From positions 1-64,000 of the forward strand of contig JABABK010000005.1 of NCBI GenBank assembly GCA_014238285.1: a DNA stretch of 64,000 nt, written 5' to 3'. Origin of the DNA: Hellea sp. (GTDB taxonomy: Bacteria > Pseudomonadota > Alphaproteobacteria > Caulobacterales > Maricaulaceae). The position numbers were made by a program, and so were the translations under genes. The notes beneath the pieces were generated by a model. The model made no database searches. It saw only the letters and a program-made list of their open reading frames with translations, and was not told the DNA's origin. This document shows positions 29,984-38,498 of the stretch, in pieces. Position 1 is the stretch's first letter. The number at the start of each line of letters is the position of its first letter.

Positions 29984-32347
29984 ATGGATTTTGCAGTAAC
30001 ACAAATTTTAAACGGCCTGGGATGGGCTGTTATTCATAGTATCTGGCAAGGTGCCCTGGCAGCCCTAATGGTCGTTAGCGTACGCGCCATGACGCGCGAC
30101 AGCCAAGCGGCTCTTAGATGCGGCGTTGAAATTGCGGCTCTGGCCGCTTGTTTTACGGCTTTCTTTTTTACTTTCATTATAAACCTTGGCATTCCGGTGA
30201 CCGAGGCGGCTTATTCCCCTTTAAGCGCAGCCGATATTGTGGCGACAGTCATTTCAGGTGGCGATCAACCGGCTCAAATCATAGGAAATACTGTTAGCGT
30301 TCAGCAATTTGAAAATTACGCGCCCCTACTTGGCACTTTATGGTGCATCGGTTTCCTCCTCTTGGCTCTACGCTATTCCGTGGCCCTTGCCATGACTTAC
30401 CGCCTTCGTAGTCGGGGGCTATCTCCTGCGCCAAATGACTGGAACAACCGCTTTCGTACGCTTGTCCTAAATGCCGGTATTTTCCGCCGCGTAACGCTTC
30501 ACGTCTCTAAGAATGTCAACGGCCCTATGACGTTAGGTTTTTTCCGCCCGGTCGTTCTTGTTCCAGCGAGCTTCTTCTCTGGCCTGCCTGCCTGCCAAAT
30601 TGAAGCCATATTACTACACGAGATCGCCCATATCAGGCGTCATGACTATATGATCAATTTGATCCAAACCGCGATCAAGACGATCTTGTTCTATCACCCC
30701 GCGATCCATTACATCAGTAAATGTGTTGACGATGACCGTGAACAAGCCTGTGATGACTTTGCGGTCCGCTACACAAAAGACCCTGCGTCCCTAGCAAAAG
30801 GTCTTGCTGCACTTCGTCTGCACCTTACGCCACAAAACTTTGCGCTTGCTGCAACGGATAAAAGAAAGCCCCTCCTCCGGCGTCTAACCCGTCTGTTGGC
30901 GCCAGAGCAAAGCCGCCGCAAACCAGAACAGGTTATCACATCATTGGCAGCCCTGATGGTTGCGGCGGGTTTGTACACAGGCTTTAACCCGAATATTGCT
31001 AGTGCTCATCCGACTGACAGTGAATCAACTCATGCCTCGGCTAAACTAAAAAACTACACTTTTGACACGATGCAACACCGTGACCACCTAGATACGGTCA
31101 AAATTGCAGCTGACGGGTCCCGCTGGGTGTATCTTGATGATAGCTGGCAGAATGTGGATAAAAACCCTGACGTCTTAAATGATTTACCAACAGTCCCGAT
31201 GGCTCCCATTGCGCCATCTCCGAATAATTTTACGTCTTATGTGAAATTCAAATCCAAAGCGGATCAATACCGTGTTAATCTGGACTATTATATCGCGTCC
31301 TTGGAAAACAACACAAAGATCAAAGACGATCTCAAAGCGAAAAAGCTGAAAAAAGCAGAATTGCAACGCTCGAAAGTGAACAATCCAAGTTATGATTGGC
31401 TACCCGTCGCTCAGCCGGCACAACCTGTTAAGCCAATTCCAGCCACACATACGACCAAAATCGCCCATACCGTGGCACCTGAAGTTCCTGAACTAGCAGG
31501 CGCCTCGTCACTGAAATCGGGCATTTATATCGACGGCGAATATGTTGAAGATTGCGACTGCGATAATGATGAAAAAATCGAGGCGCTGACAGACGCCTTT
31601 GAAGATAAAATGGACTGGATCGAAGACGACTTTGCGAGAGCGCTTGATATTTTTGAAGACAAAGTCGACAGCGTTGAAGATCAGCCTCACAAAATTGACG
31701 CAACGATTAAAGCTGCGAAAAAGGAGCTCGCCAAAGCCGTTCAAAAAGCCAACATCCGTCGCGACGCCGCGACCAGAGAGTTTGATAGAAACCTAGCCCC
31801 TCTGATTGAGGCAACAGTCTCCGAGCAAACTAAACGGGCCGTCGCCATGGCGGAACGCCAAGCTAAAATGGCGATTAGACAGGCAGCCAGAGAAATGCAG
31901 GATGCCGAACGTGAAGTAGAAACGACCTTACGCGAAGCCAAGCACGAGCGTGAGCAAGACATGCGAGAGGCGGAACGTGAACGCCAGCAGGAAATGCGCG
32001 AGGCCAAACACGAACGTGAGCAAGAAATGCGCGAAGCCCAACGGGAACGCCAGCATGCTATGCGCGAGGTAGAACGCGAAGACAAACTTGCAAATAAGAC
32101 AAATTACGATGCCTATAAGTCTACTTTGATGTCCATGTTACAGTCTGACGATTTAATCAAACCCAGCGCGGATAGCGTGAACATTGAATATATAGATGGC
32201 GACATGTATGTGAATGGAAAGTCTGTTCCCTCAGAAAAAGAAGAAACTTATTGCGCTCTAAACAGACAATATGACATTCGCAAAAGTGGCCATACGCGCA
32301 TCAGCGTTACCCCGCAAAATCTAACGATCTCAACAGATATACAATAA
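29984..32347 (+). CDS. M56 family (BlaR1/MecR1-like) membrane metalloprotease with C-terminal coiled-coil sensor-like region
   Basis: ILLHEIAHIRRHDYMINLIQTAIKTILFYHPAIHYISKCVDDDREQACDDFAV (HEIAH); C-terminal 11-residue repeats. Confidence 0.9.
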   Translation: MDFAVTQILNGLGWAVIHSIWQGALAALMVVSVRAMTRDSQAALRCGVEIAALAACFTAFFFTFIINLGIPVTEAAYSPLSAADIVATVISGGDQPAQIIGNTVSVQQFENYAPLLGTLWCIGFLLLALRYSVALAMTYRLRSRGLSPAPNDWNNRFRTLVLNAGIFRRVTLHVSKNVNGPMTLGFFRPVVLVPASFFSGLPACQIEAILLHEIAHIRRHDYMINLIQTAIKTILFYHPAIHYISKCVDDDREQACDDFAVRYTKDPASLAKGLAALRLHLTPQNFALAATDKRKPLLRRLTRLLAPEQSRRKPEQVITSLAALMVAAGLYTGFNPNIASAHPTDSESTHASAKLKNYTFDTMQHRDHLDTVKIAADGSRWVYLDDSWQNVDKNPDVLNDLPTVPMAPIAPSPNNFTSYVKFKSKADQYRVNLDYYIASLENNTKIKDDLKAKKLKKAELQRSKVNNPSYDWLPVAQPAQPVKPIPATHTTKIAHTVAPEVPELAGASSLKSGIYIDGEYVEDCDCDNDEKIEALTDAFEDKMDWIEDDFARALDIFEDKVDSVEDQPHKIDATIKAAKKELAKAVQKANIRRDAATREFDRNLAPLIEATVSEQTKRAVAMAERQAKMAIRQAAREMQDAEREVETTLREAKHEREQDMREAERERQQEMREAKHEREQEMREAQRERQHAMREVEREDKLANKTNYDAYKSTLMSMLQSDDLIKPSADSVNIEYIDGDMYVNGKSVPSEKEETYCALNRQYDIRKSGHTRISVTPQNLTISTDIQ

Positions 32348-32363
32348 ACAACAGAGACAATTC

Positions 32364-34487
32364 ATGACTGCTTCACCATATAAGCTGCTTTCAGTGGCTA
32401 CGGTATTGCTTACCCTGATGACGACCAATATCAGCCAAGCGCAAGAAGCCGATAGTAACTCAGCAAAGAGAAGCTTTGAGCCGGACTATTTCAGTCAATA
32501 TGCGCCGCAATCCGCCTTTGATATGATCCGCCGTGTTCCCGGCTTTCAGCTCCGCGGCGGTAATAATGCCAGAGGGCTTGGCCAGGGCGGGGCCAATGTC
32601 CTGGTCAATGGACAGCAAATAACAGGCAAAGGCGGCGACCCCTTTGATCAGGTGGACCGCATTCCTGCGGCCAATGTCGTTCGTATCGAAATCGTTGATG
32701 GCACAAGTCTGGATATTCCGGGACTATCAGGACAGGTAGCCAATATTGTCACACAGGCCACTGCAGGTATTTCAGGATCCTGGGAATGGAACCCGGAATG
32801 GCGGCATAGACAAGAGGCTAATTTGCTACGCGGCAACGTAAAAGCGTCAGGCGAAACCGGTGATTTAACCTGGGCCGCTGAACTGCGAAATGGAGCCCGG
32901 CGCAATGGAGATTACGGGCCTGAAACCCGCAGAAATGCTGACGGGTCCATTTATGAAATCAGACAATATAAAGGGCGCTATAACAATGACGCCCCAAGCG
33001 CCTCTGTTAATTTGACATGGAAACCGACCGACGACCGGATCGGCAATTTGAACCTCGAATACACGCAACTTAATTTCCACAGAAATAGCGGTTATCAACG
33101 CGCCGCTATTACCGACCGAGGACGTGGCGGCGCGGAGAGGTTCCATTTCAGCGAAGATGAATGGAACGCCAAGATTGATGGAGACTACGAGTTTCCATTT
33201 ATCGATGGGAAGTTAAAACTCATTGGTTATTACCGCGCAGAGCACTCCCCTACTTCAGCACGTTTTTTTGACTATAACGACAATTATGGCCTGATCGAAC
33301 AAACCGAATACAATCAAATCGCCGATGAAGGCGAAGCAATTGCCCGAACTGAATATAGTTGGTCGCCTAAGGATGGCCGAGATTGGCAAATTTCCGTCGA
33401 AGGCGCCTATAACTTCCTTGATATCGAAAACCAATTCTTGGACATTTTAGATGCTAGTAATTCGGGTGACCTCAACACTTTAAACATTGAAGAAAACCGC
33501 GCCGAAGGCTTCCTAACTCATACGCGAAAACTAAACGATAAATGGTCAGTCCAAGCCTCTATAGGTGCTGAATATTCCGAATTAACAGCCGGCGGATTAA
33601 CACGTAAATTCACACGTCCCAAAGGCTCATTTACCGCAACCTATAAGCCGGATGACAGCCTAACTTTAACGGGGCAACTTGCTCGACAAATTGGACAATT
33701 AAACTTTTTTGATTTTAGCTCGTCTGTTTCATTGCAAGATGATGTCAGTGGACAAGGCACTAATTTCAACCTCGTTCCGGATCAAGCCTGGTGGGGCGAA
33801 CTTGCCCTAAACAAAACTTTCAAGGGCGGGCATACATTTGAAATTCAGGCTCATGGCCGCCTGGTTTCGGATATTGTTGATCGCATTCCGCTCAATATTC
33901 CAGCACTGGACACAAATGGCAATATCGTCACCGATGTGAACGGAGATGTTGTCATAGCCGATTACACTACAGGTGTAGGTAACATCGGATCAGGTGAACA
34001 AGGCGGTGTTCATTTTAGCGGAACTATAAAAGGTGATAACTTTGGCCTTAAAGGCATGGAGCTAAAAGGTGGCATTGCTTGGCATCGGTCATCCGTCATT
34101 GATCCCATCACATTTGAAAAACGACAATTTAGCGGCCAACACATATCAGATTGGAATGTTAATTTTCGCCACGACATTCCAAAATCTAACTGGTCTTGGG
34201 GATTTTATATGGAATCCTCGGAAAGAGGGACGAATTACAACCCGTTTGAATTGTCGCGGTTTGATCAAAAACCCGGCTGGAATGAAATTTTTATCGAACA
34301 CAAGGATGTGCTAGGCATGAAAGTTCAGCTGGAACTGGGAACTGTTATCGAAAATTATAACCAGTTGGACCGGATAATATTTACGGATAGGCGCGACCTA
34401 ACCGGCACATCTATTGACCGAATAGAAAATCGCCGCCGTGAATATGACGGCCCCTACTTAACTCTAACCGTTTCAGATACCTTTTAA
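32364..34487 (+). CDS. TonB-dependent receptor (plug domain-containing), copy 1
   Basis: Signal peptide; FDMIRRVPGFQLRGGNNARGLGQGGANVLVNGQQITGKG plug; alternating beta-barrel pattern ending in aromatic VSDTF. Confidence 0.88.
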   Translation: MTASPYKLLSVATVLLTLMTTNISQAQEADSNSAKRSFEPDYFSQYAPQSAFDMIRRVPGFQLRGGNNARGLGQGGANVLVNGQQITGKGGDPFDQVDRIPAANVVRIEIVDGTSLDIPGLSGQVANIVTQATAGISGSWEWNPEWRHRQEANLLRGNVKASGETGDLTWAAELRNGARRNGDYGPETRRNADGSIYEIRQYKGRYNNDAPSASVNLTWKPTDDRIGNLNLEYTQLNFHRNSGYQRAAITDRGRGGAERFHFSEDEWNAKIDGDYEFPFIDGKLKLIGYYRAEHSPTSARFFDYNDNYGLIEQTEYNQIADEGEAIARTEYSWSPKDGRDWQISVEGAYNFLDIENQFLDILDASNSGDLNTLNIEENRAEGFLTHTRKLNDKWSVQASIGAEYSELTAGGLTRKFTRPKGSFTATYKPDDSLTLTGQLARQIGQLNFFDFSSSVSLQDDVSGQGTNFNLVPDQAWWGELALNKTFKGGHTFEIQAHGRLVSDIVDRIPLNIPALDTNGNIVTDVNGDVVIADYTTGVGNIGSGEQGGVHFSGTIKGDNFGLKGMELKGGIAWHRSSVIDPITFEKRQFSGQHISDWNVNFRHDIPKSNWSWGFYMESSERGTNYNPFELSRFDQKPGWNEIFIEHKDVLGMKVQLELGTVIENYNQLDRIIFTDRRDLTGTSIDRIENRRREYDGPYLTLTVSDTF

Positions 34488-34519
34488 AACAAACATACAT
34501 AACTCGAAAAGAGACTAAC

Positions 34520-36610
34520 ATGACTGCTTCACCATTTAAGCTGCTTTGCGCGGCAGCGATACCGCTTACCCTAATGACCGCCGGAATTGGGCACGCCCAA
34601 GAGGCGACAACCGAAGGCACATTGCGTAGCTTTGAGCCAAACTATTTCTCCCAATATGCCCCGACTACGGCTCTTGATATGCTACGCCGCGTTCCCGGTT
34701 TTCAGCTCCAGGGCGGCAATACAGATCGCGGCCTTGGACAAGGCGGCGCCAATGTTCTTTTAAACGGTAGCCAGATTACGGGAAAAGGCGATGATGCCTT
34801 TTCACAAATCGGCCGCATCAACGCCTCCACCGTCACTCGCATTGACATCGTCGACGGAGCCTCACTGGATATCCCAGGCCTGTCTGGACAAGTCGCGAAT
34901 GTGATCAGCAAGAATACGGGTATCACTGGCACATGGGAATGGCGCCCTGAATGGCGCACAGATTTACAGGCTAATCTACTACCGTTCAAAGCTACCGTGT
35001 CGGGCGAGACTGGTAATCTTAGCTATTCTGCAGAAATTAAAAATGACTCTTTTCGCAATGGTCACTGGGGCCCCGAAAAACAATATGACGGTGCCGGTAA
35101 TCTATTGCGGGTCCTAGATGAAAAAGCGACCTATAACGGCGACAATCCAGGAGGTTCAGTTAACCTGACTTGGAAACCCAAAGAAGAGCACACAGGTCAT
35201 TTGAACCTTGAATATAATCTATTTAACTTCAACCGCGCCCAAACCTCGATCATCAATCCTGAAACGGATAACAGCCAAACCGGCCTTGATACATTCGCCT
35301 TCGCTGAAGACGAGTGGAACGGTAAAATCGATGGCGATTACGAATTTCCATTTCTTGCTGGTAAACTTAAAACCATTGGATATTACCGATTTGAACGCTC
35401 CGAAACCTATGCCAGATCAAAACACTTTGCGCTAAATGCTGATCTGGAGAGGCACGGTGAATATCACCAGGTCGCCGATGAAGGCGAAGCCATTGGACGG
35501 ACAGAATATTCTTGGTCGCCCTCTGAAGGTCGTGATTGGCAAGTCGCTCTGGAAGGCGCTTATAATTACCTTGATATCGGCGCAACGTTTTTTGATTTCA
35601 CTGGCGGCAATGAACATCCAAATGCATCCCGTGTCGAAGAGCTACGCTCTGAAGGCACCATAACCCACACGCGTACTCTTTCCCCGAAATGGGACTTGCA
35701 AGTGTCACTCGGTGGAGAATATTCTGAAATCTCCCAAGGCCCGCAGACCCGCGATTTCATCCGGCCGAAAGGTTTTATCTCGACAACCTATAAGCCTAGC
35801 GATAATTTCTCTATTCGGACCAAAGTTGAACGTGAGGTGGGACAACTAAACTTCTTTGACTTCGTTGACAGCGTTAGTCTTGAAGATAATTTTAATACAA
35901 CAGGTAATTCTAATTTAGTCCCAAGCCAAAGCTGGAATGGGGAAATCGAGTTCGACAAACAATTCAACGGTGGACACTCCCTAAAAGCGCGTTTCTATGG
36001 CGAACTTATCTCGGACCTAGTTGACCGCATACCTCTATATGAAACTGACTCGGCTGGAAACATCGTTATAGATGAAAATGGAAATAGAGTAATAGTCGGC
36101 GATGCCGTCGGCAATATTGATAGTGCCAACAAATATGGCGTTGAAGTTAACTCCACCATTAAAGGCGATGATTTCGGCCTAAAAGGCATGGAACTTAATA
36201 CAGAGCTACGTCTGCAAAAATCATCCGTTGATGATCCACTCGGCGGGTTTTCAAGACGGCTCAACGGCGACACTAAAAGTTATTGGAGCCTAAGTTTCCG
36301 CCACGACATTCCTGATACAAATTGGGCTTGGGGCGTCTACTCGGACCAACACCTTCAAGCACAGGTCTATCGCCTGAATACCATCAATCAATTTACATTT
36401 AACGGCCCATGGGCCCATGCCTTTGTCGAGCACAAAGATGTTTTCGGCATGAAAGTCAATGCCAGCATTCGCAACCTATTTGGCGCCTCAGACGATTTTG
36501 AAAGAACCGTTTATGACAGCCGCCGCGATATTGGCGAGGTCATTCGCTTTGAAGACCAGTCCAGAGAGTTCGATTTGTTTTTCCGCTTAGTGGTTAGCGG
36601 GACGTTTTAA
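34520..36610 (+). CDS. TonB-dependent receptor (plug domain-containing), copy 2
   Basis: Paralog of the preceding gene (LDMLRRVPGFQLQGGNTDRGLGQGGANVLLNGSQITGKG), terminal VVSGTF. Confidence 0.88.
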   Translation: MTASPFKLLCAAAIPLTLMTAGIGHAQEATTEGTLRSFEPNYFSQYAPTTALDMLRRVPGFQLQGGNTDRGLGQGGANVLLNGSQITGKGDDAFSQIGRINASTVTRIDIVDGASLDIPGLSGQVANVISKNTGITGTWEWRPEWRTDLQANLLPFKATVSGETGNLSYSAEIKNDSFRNGHWGPEKQYDGAGNLLRVLDEKATYNGDNPGGSVNLTWKPKEEHTGHLNLEYNLFNFNRAQTSIINPETDNSQTGLDTFAFAEDEWNGKIDGDYEFPFLAGKLKTIGYYRFERSETYARSKHFALNADLERHGEYHQVADEGEAIGRTEYSWSPSEGRDWQVALEGAYNYLDIGATFFDFTGGNEHPNASRVEELRSEGTITHTRTLSPKWDLQVSLGGEYSEISQGPQTRDFIRPKGFISTTYKPSDNFSIRTKVEREVGQLNFFDFVDSVSLEDNFNTTGNSNLVPSQSWNGEIEFDKQFNGGHSLKARFYGELISDLVDRIPLYETDSAGNIVIDENGNRVIVGDAVGNIDSANKYGVEVNSTIKGDDFGLKGMELNTELRLQKSSVDDPLGGFSRRLNGDTKSYWSLSFRHDIPDTNWAWGVYSDQHLQAQVYRLNTINQFTFNGPWAHAFVEHKDVFGMKVNASIRNLFGASDDFERTVYDSRRDIGEVIRFEDQSREFDLFFRLVVSGTF

Positions 36611-36617
36611 ACCTATT

Positions 36618-36693
36618 CCGCTCATGCTGGACTTGATCCAGCATCTCTTCAAACCTGAGGCCATAGATACTGGCCTACGCCAGTATGAACGGG
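36618..36693. repeat. Intergenic palindromic repeat, family C
   Basis: CCGCTCATGCTGGACTTGATCCAGCATC...GATACTGGCCTACGCCAGTATGAACGG. Confidence 0.75.
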
Positions 36694-36712
36694 ATAGCTT
36701 AGAGAAGCCTCC

Positions 36713-38062
36713 CTAATAGATACAGTCCTGATAGGCCCGCAAAATATCGCCGTTCCACTCCCCTTTAAACTTTTCGATCAATAAGTCCGCATTGGATTTT
36801 CCGGTGCGAGCAAATTGATCAAGTTCCTGCAAGAAGACGCTTTCATTTTCGCCGTGGGCATTGGTAAAACCGCGGGCCTTTAGGCCTTCGCGCGATATGG
36901 TCAGAGCGATCTTGGCGATGTCTTGCAGCGTGCCATTTCTAAACGGCGTTTGAAGACCCATTTTAGGCACATCACGGCGTAGCTGGTCGCGCTCTTCCTC
37001 GTTCCAATCTTTAACAAGGTCCCACGCCGTATCGAGCGCCGCTTCATCATATAAAAGCCCTGTCCAAAATGCCGGAAACGCGCAAAGCTCATTCCAAGGC
37101 CCCGTATCAGAGCCGCGCATTTCGAGAAATGTTTTCAGACGCACTTCTGGGAAGATTGTCGACAGGTGATCATCAAAATCGCTGATCGTTGGCTTTTCGC
37201 CCGGAACCACGTCAAGATTACCATCAAGGAAATCTCGGAAAGACTTACCGGAAGCATCAAGATAATTACCATCACGGTAGACAAAATACATCGGAACATC
37301 GAGCGCATAATCAACATATTGCTCAAAGCCGAAGCCTTCTTCAAAGGCAAAAGGCAACATGCCGGTGCGGTCAGCATCTGTATCAAGCCAAATACGAGAA
37401 CGATAAGATTTATAACCGTTTAGCTCGCCGTGCATGAAAGGCGAGTTTGCAAACAATGCCGTACCGACGGGCTGCAGCGCTAAACTCACCCGGAGTTTTT
37501 TGACCATATCGGCTTCACTGCAGAAATCCAAATTTGTTTGAACCGTGCACGTCCGAAACATCATCTCAAGACCATGCGTGCCGACTTTAGGCATATAGGA
37601 GCGCATAATACCGTATCGGCCTTTGGGCATAACCGGCACGTCTTCGATTTTTGTAATTGGCCTAAAGCCCAGCGACAGAAAACCAGCGCCTATTTCATCA
37701 GCAACTTCTTTGACTTCACGCAAATGACGGTTCACTTCTTTACACGTCTCATGAACATATTTCAGCGGTGCGCCTGAAAGCTCTAACTGTCCGCCCGGCT
37801 CCAAAGAAACTGAGGCCCCGTCGCGGATTAGAGCGATAACATTTTCGCCCTCAAAAACAGGCTCCCAATCAAACCGTTGAAGCTTTTGCAAAATCGTCTC
37901 AATCCCGCCCTTATAAGGGATAGGTTGAAGCTCTTTGAGACAGAAGCCGATCTTTTCGTGCTCTGTCCCGATGCGCCACTGATCTTTGGGCTTAGAGCCG
38001 CCTTCAAGGCGCTCGATCATCTGAGATTTATGCTCGATTACGGGGGAATGCTTTTTGGCCAT
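36713..38062 (-). CDS. gshA: Glutamate-cysteine ligase (plant/proteobacterial type)
   Basis: RIGTEHEKIGFCLKELQPIPYKGGIETILQ, GASVSLEPGGQLELSGAPL, MRGSDTGPWNELCAFPAFWTGLLYD. Confidence 0.95.
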   Translation of the reverse strand: MAKKHSPVIEHKSQMIERLEGGSKPKDQWRIGTEHEKIGFCLKELQPIPYKGGIETILQKLQRFDWEPVFEGENVIALIRDGASVSLEPGGQLELSGAPLKYVHETCKEVNRHLREVKEVADEIGAGFLSLGFRPITKIEDVPVMPKGRYGIMRSYMPKVGTHGLEMMFRTCTVQTNLDFCSEADMVKKLRVSLALQPVGTALFANSPFMHGELNGYKSYRSRIWLDTDADRTGMLPFAFEEGFGFEQYVDYALDVPMYFVYRDGNYLDASGKSFRDFLDGNLDVVPGEKPTISDFDDHLSTIFPEVRLKTFLEMRGSDTGPWNELCAFPAFWTGLLYDEAALDTAWDLVKDWNEEERDQLRRDVPKMGLQTPFRNGTLQDIAKIALTISREGLKARGFTNAHGENESVFLQELDQFARTGKSNADLLIEKFKGEWNGDILRAYQDCIY

Positions 38063-38202
38063 GAACAGAACTCATTTTATTGTACTCTTCCATTTAGGCA
38101 TGACGGCGCAGCCCTGCAAGCACAATGCACTAAAAAGTGATGGATAGCGGGTATTCAAATCTAAACCTCTCCTTGGGGAGATAGCTTTGCCCATCCCTGT
38201 AC

Positions 38203-38271
38203 TGTCATCCGCACTTGATGCGGGACCAAAAATTTCACTATCCAAGGTCCCAGCTCAGGGCCGGGATGACA
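38203..38271. repeat. Intergenic palindromic repeat, family A
   Basis: TGTCATCCGCACTTGATGCGGGACC...CAAGGTCCCAGCTCAGGGCCGGGATGACA. Confidence 0.8.
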
Positions 38272-38400
38272 GGAAAAACAAGGCAATTACATCGAAAATT
38301 TCATATGAAATGCACCAAATTTCTCATAATACCTGCGTGAAATCGACTAAATTTCTCATAATACCTCAGATTTTGCGTATTCGCGGCGGATTTCCAAACT

Positions 38401-38476
38401 TATCATCCCGGACTTGATCCGGGACCTAAAATATTCTCGGTAAAATTTAAAGTCCCGGGTCAAGTCCGGGATGACA
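38401..38476. repeat. Intergenic palindromic repeat, family A
   Basis: TATCATCCCGGACTTGATCCGGGACC...AAATTTAAAGTCCCGGGTCAAGTCCGGGATGACA. Confidence 0.85.
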
Positions 38477-38498
38477 GTAATGGTAAGTCCGTTTTATG

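Noticed and set aside
29585-32347. Beta-lactam resistance (BlaI-BlaR1) operon
   Set aside because: No beta-lactamase or PBP2a nearby and the protease lacks a recognisable penicillin-binding sensor domain
38307-38366. Possible CRISPR repeat-spacer unit
   Set aside because: Only two copies with a 4-bp gap between them, no further repeats, no cas genes in the window
38187-38417. 76-aa plus-strand ORF upstream of gshA
   Set aside because: Consists largely of translated palindromic repeat sequence
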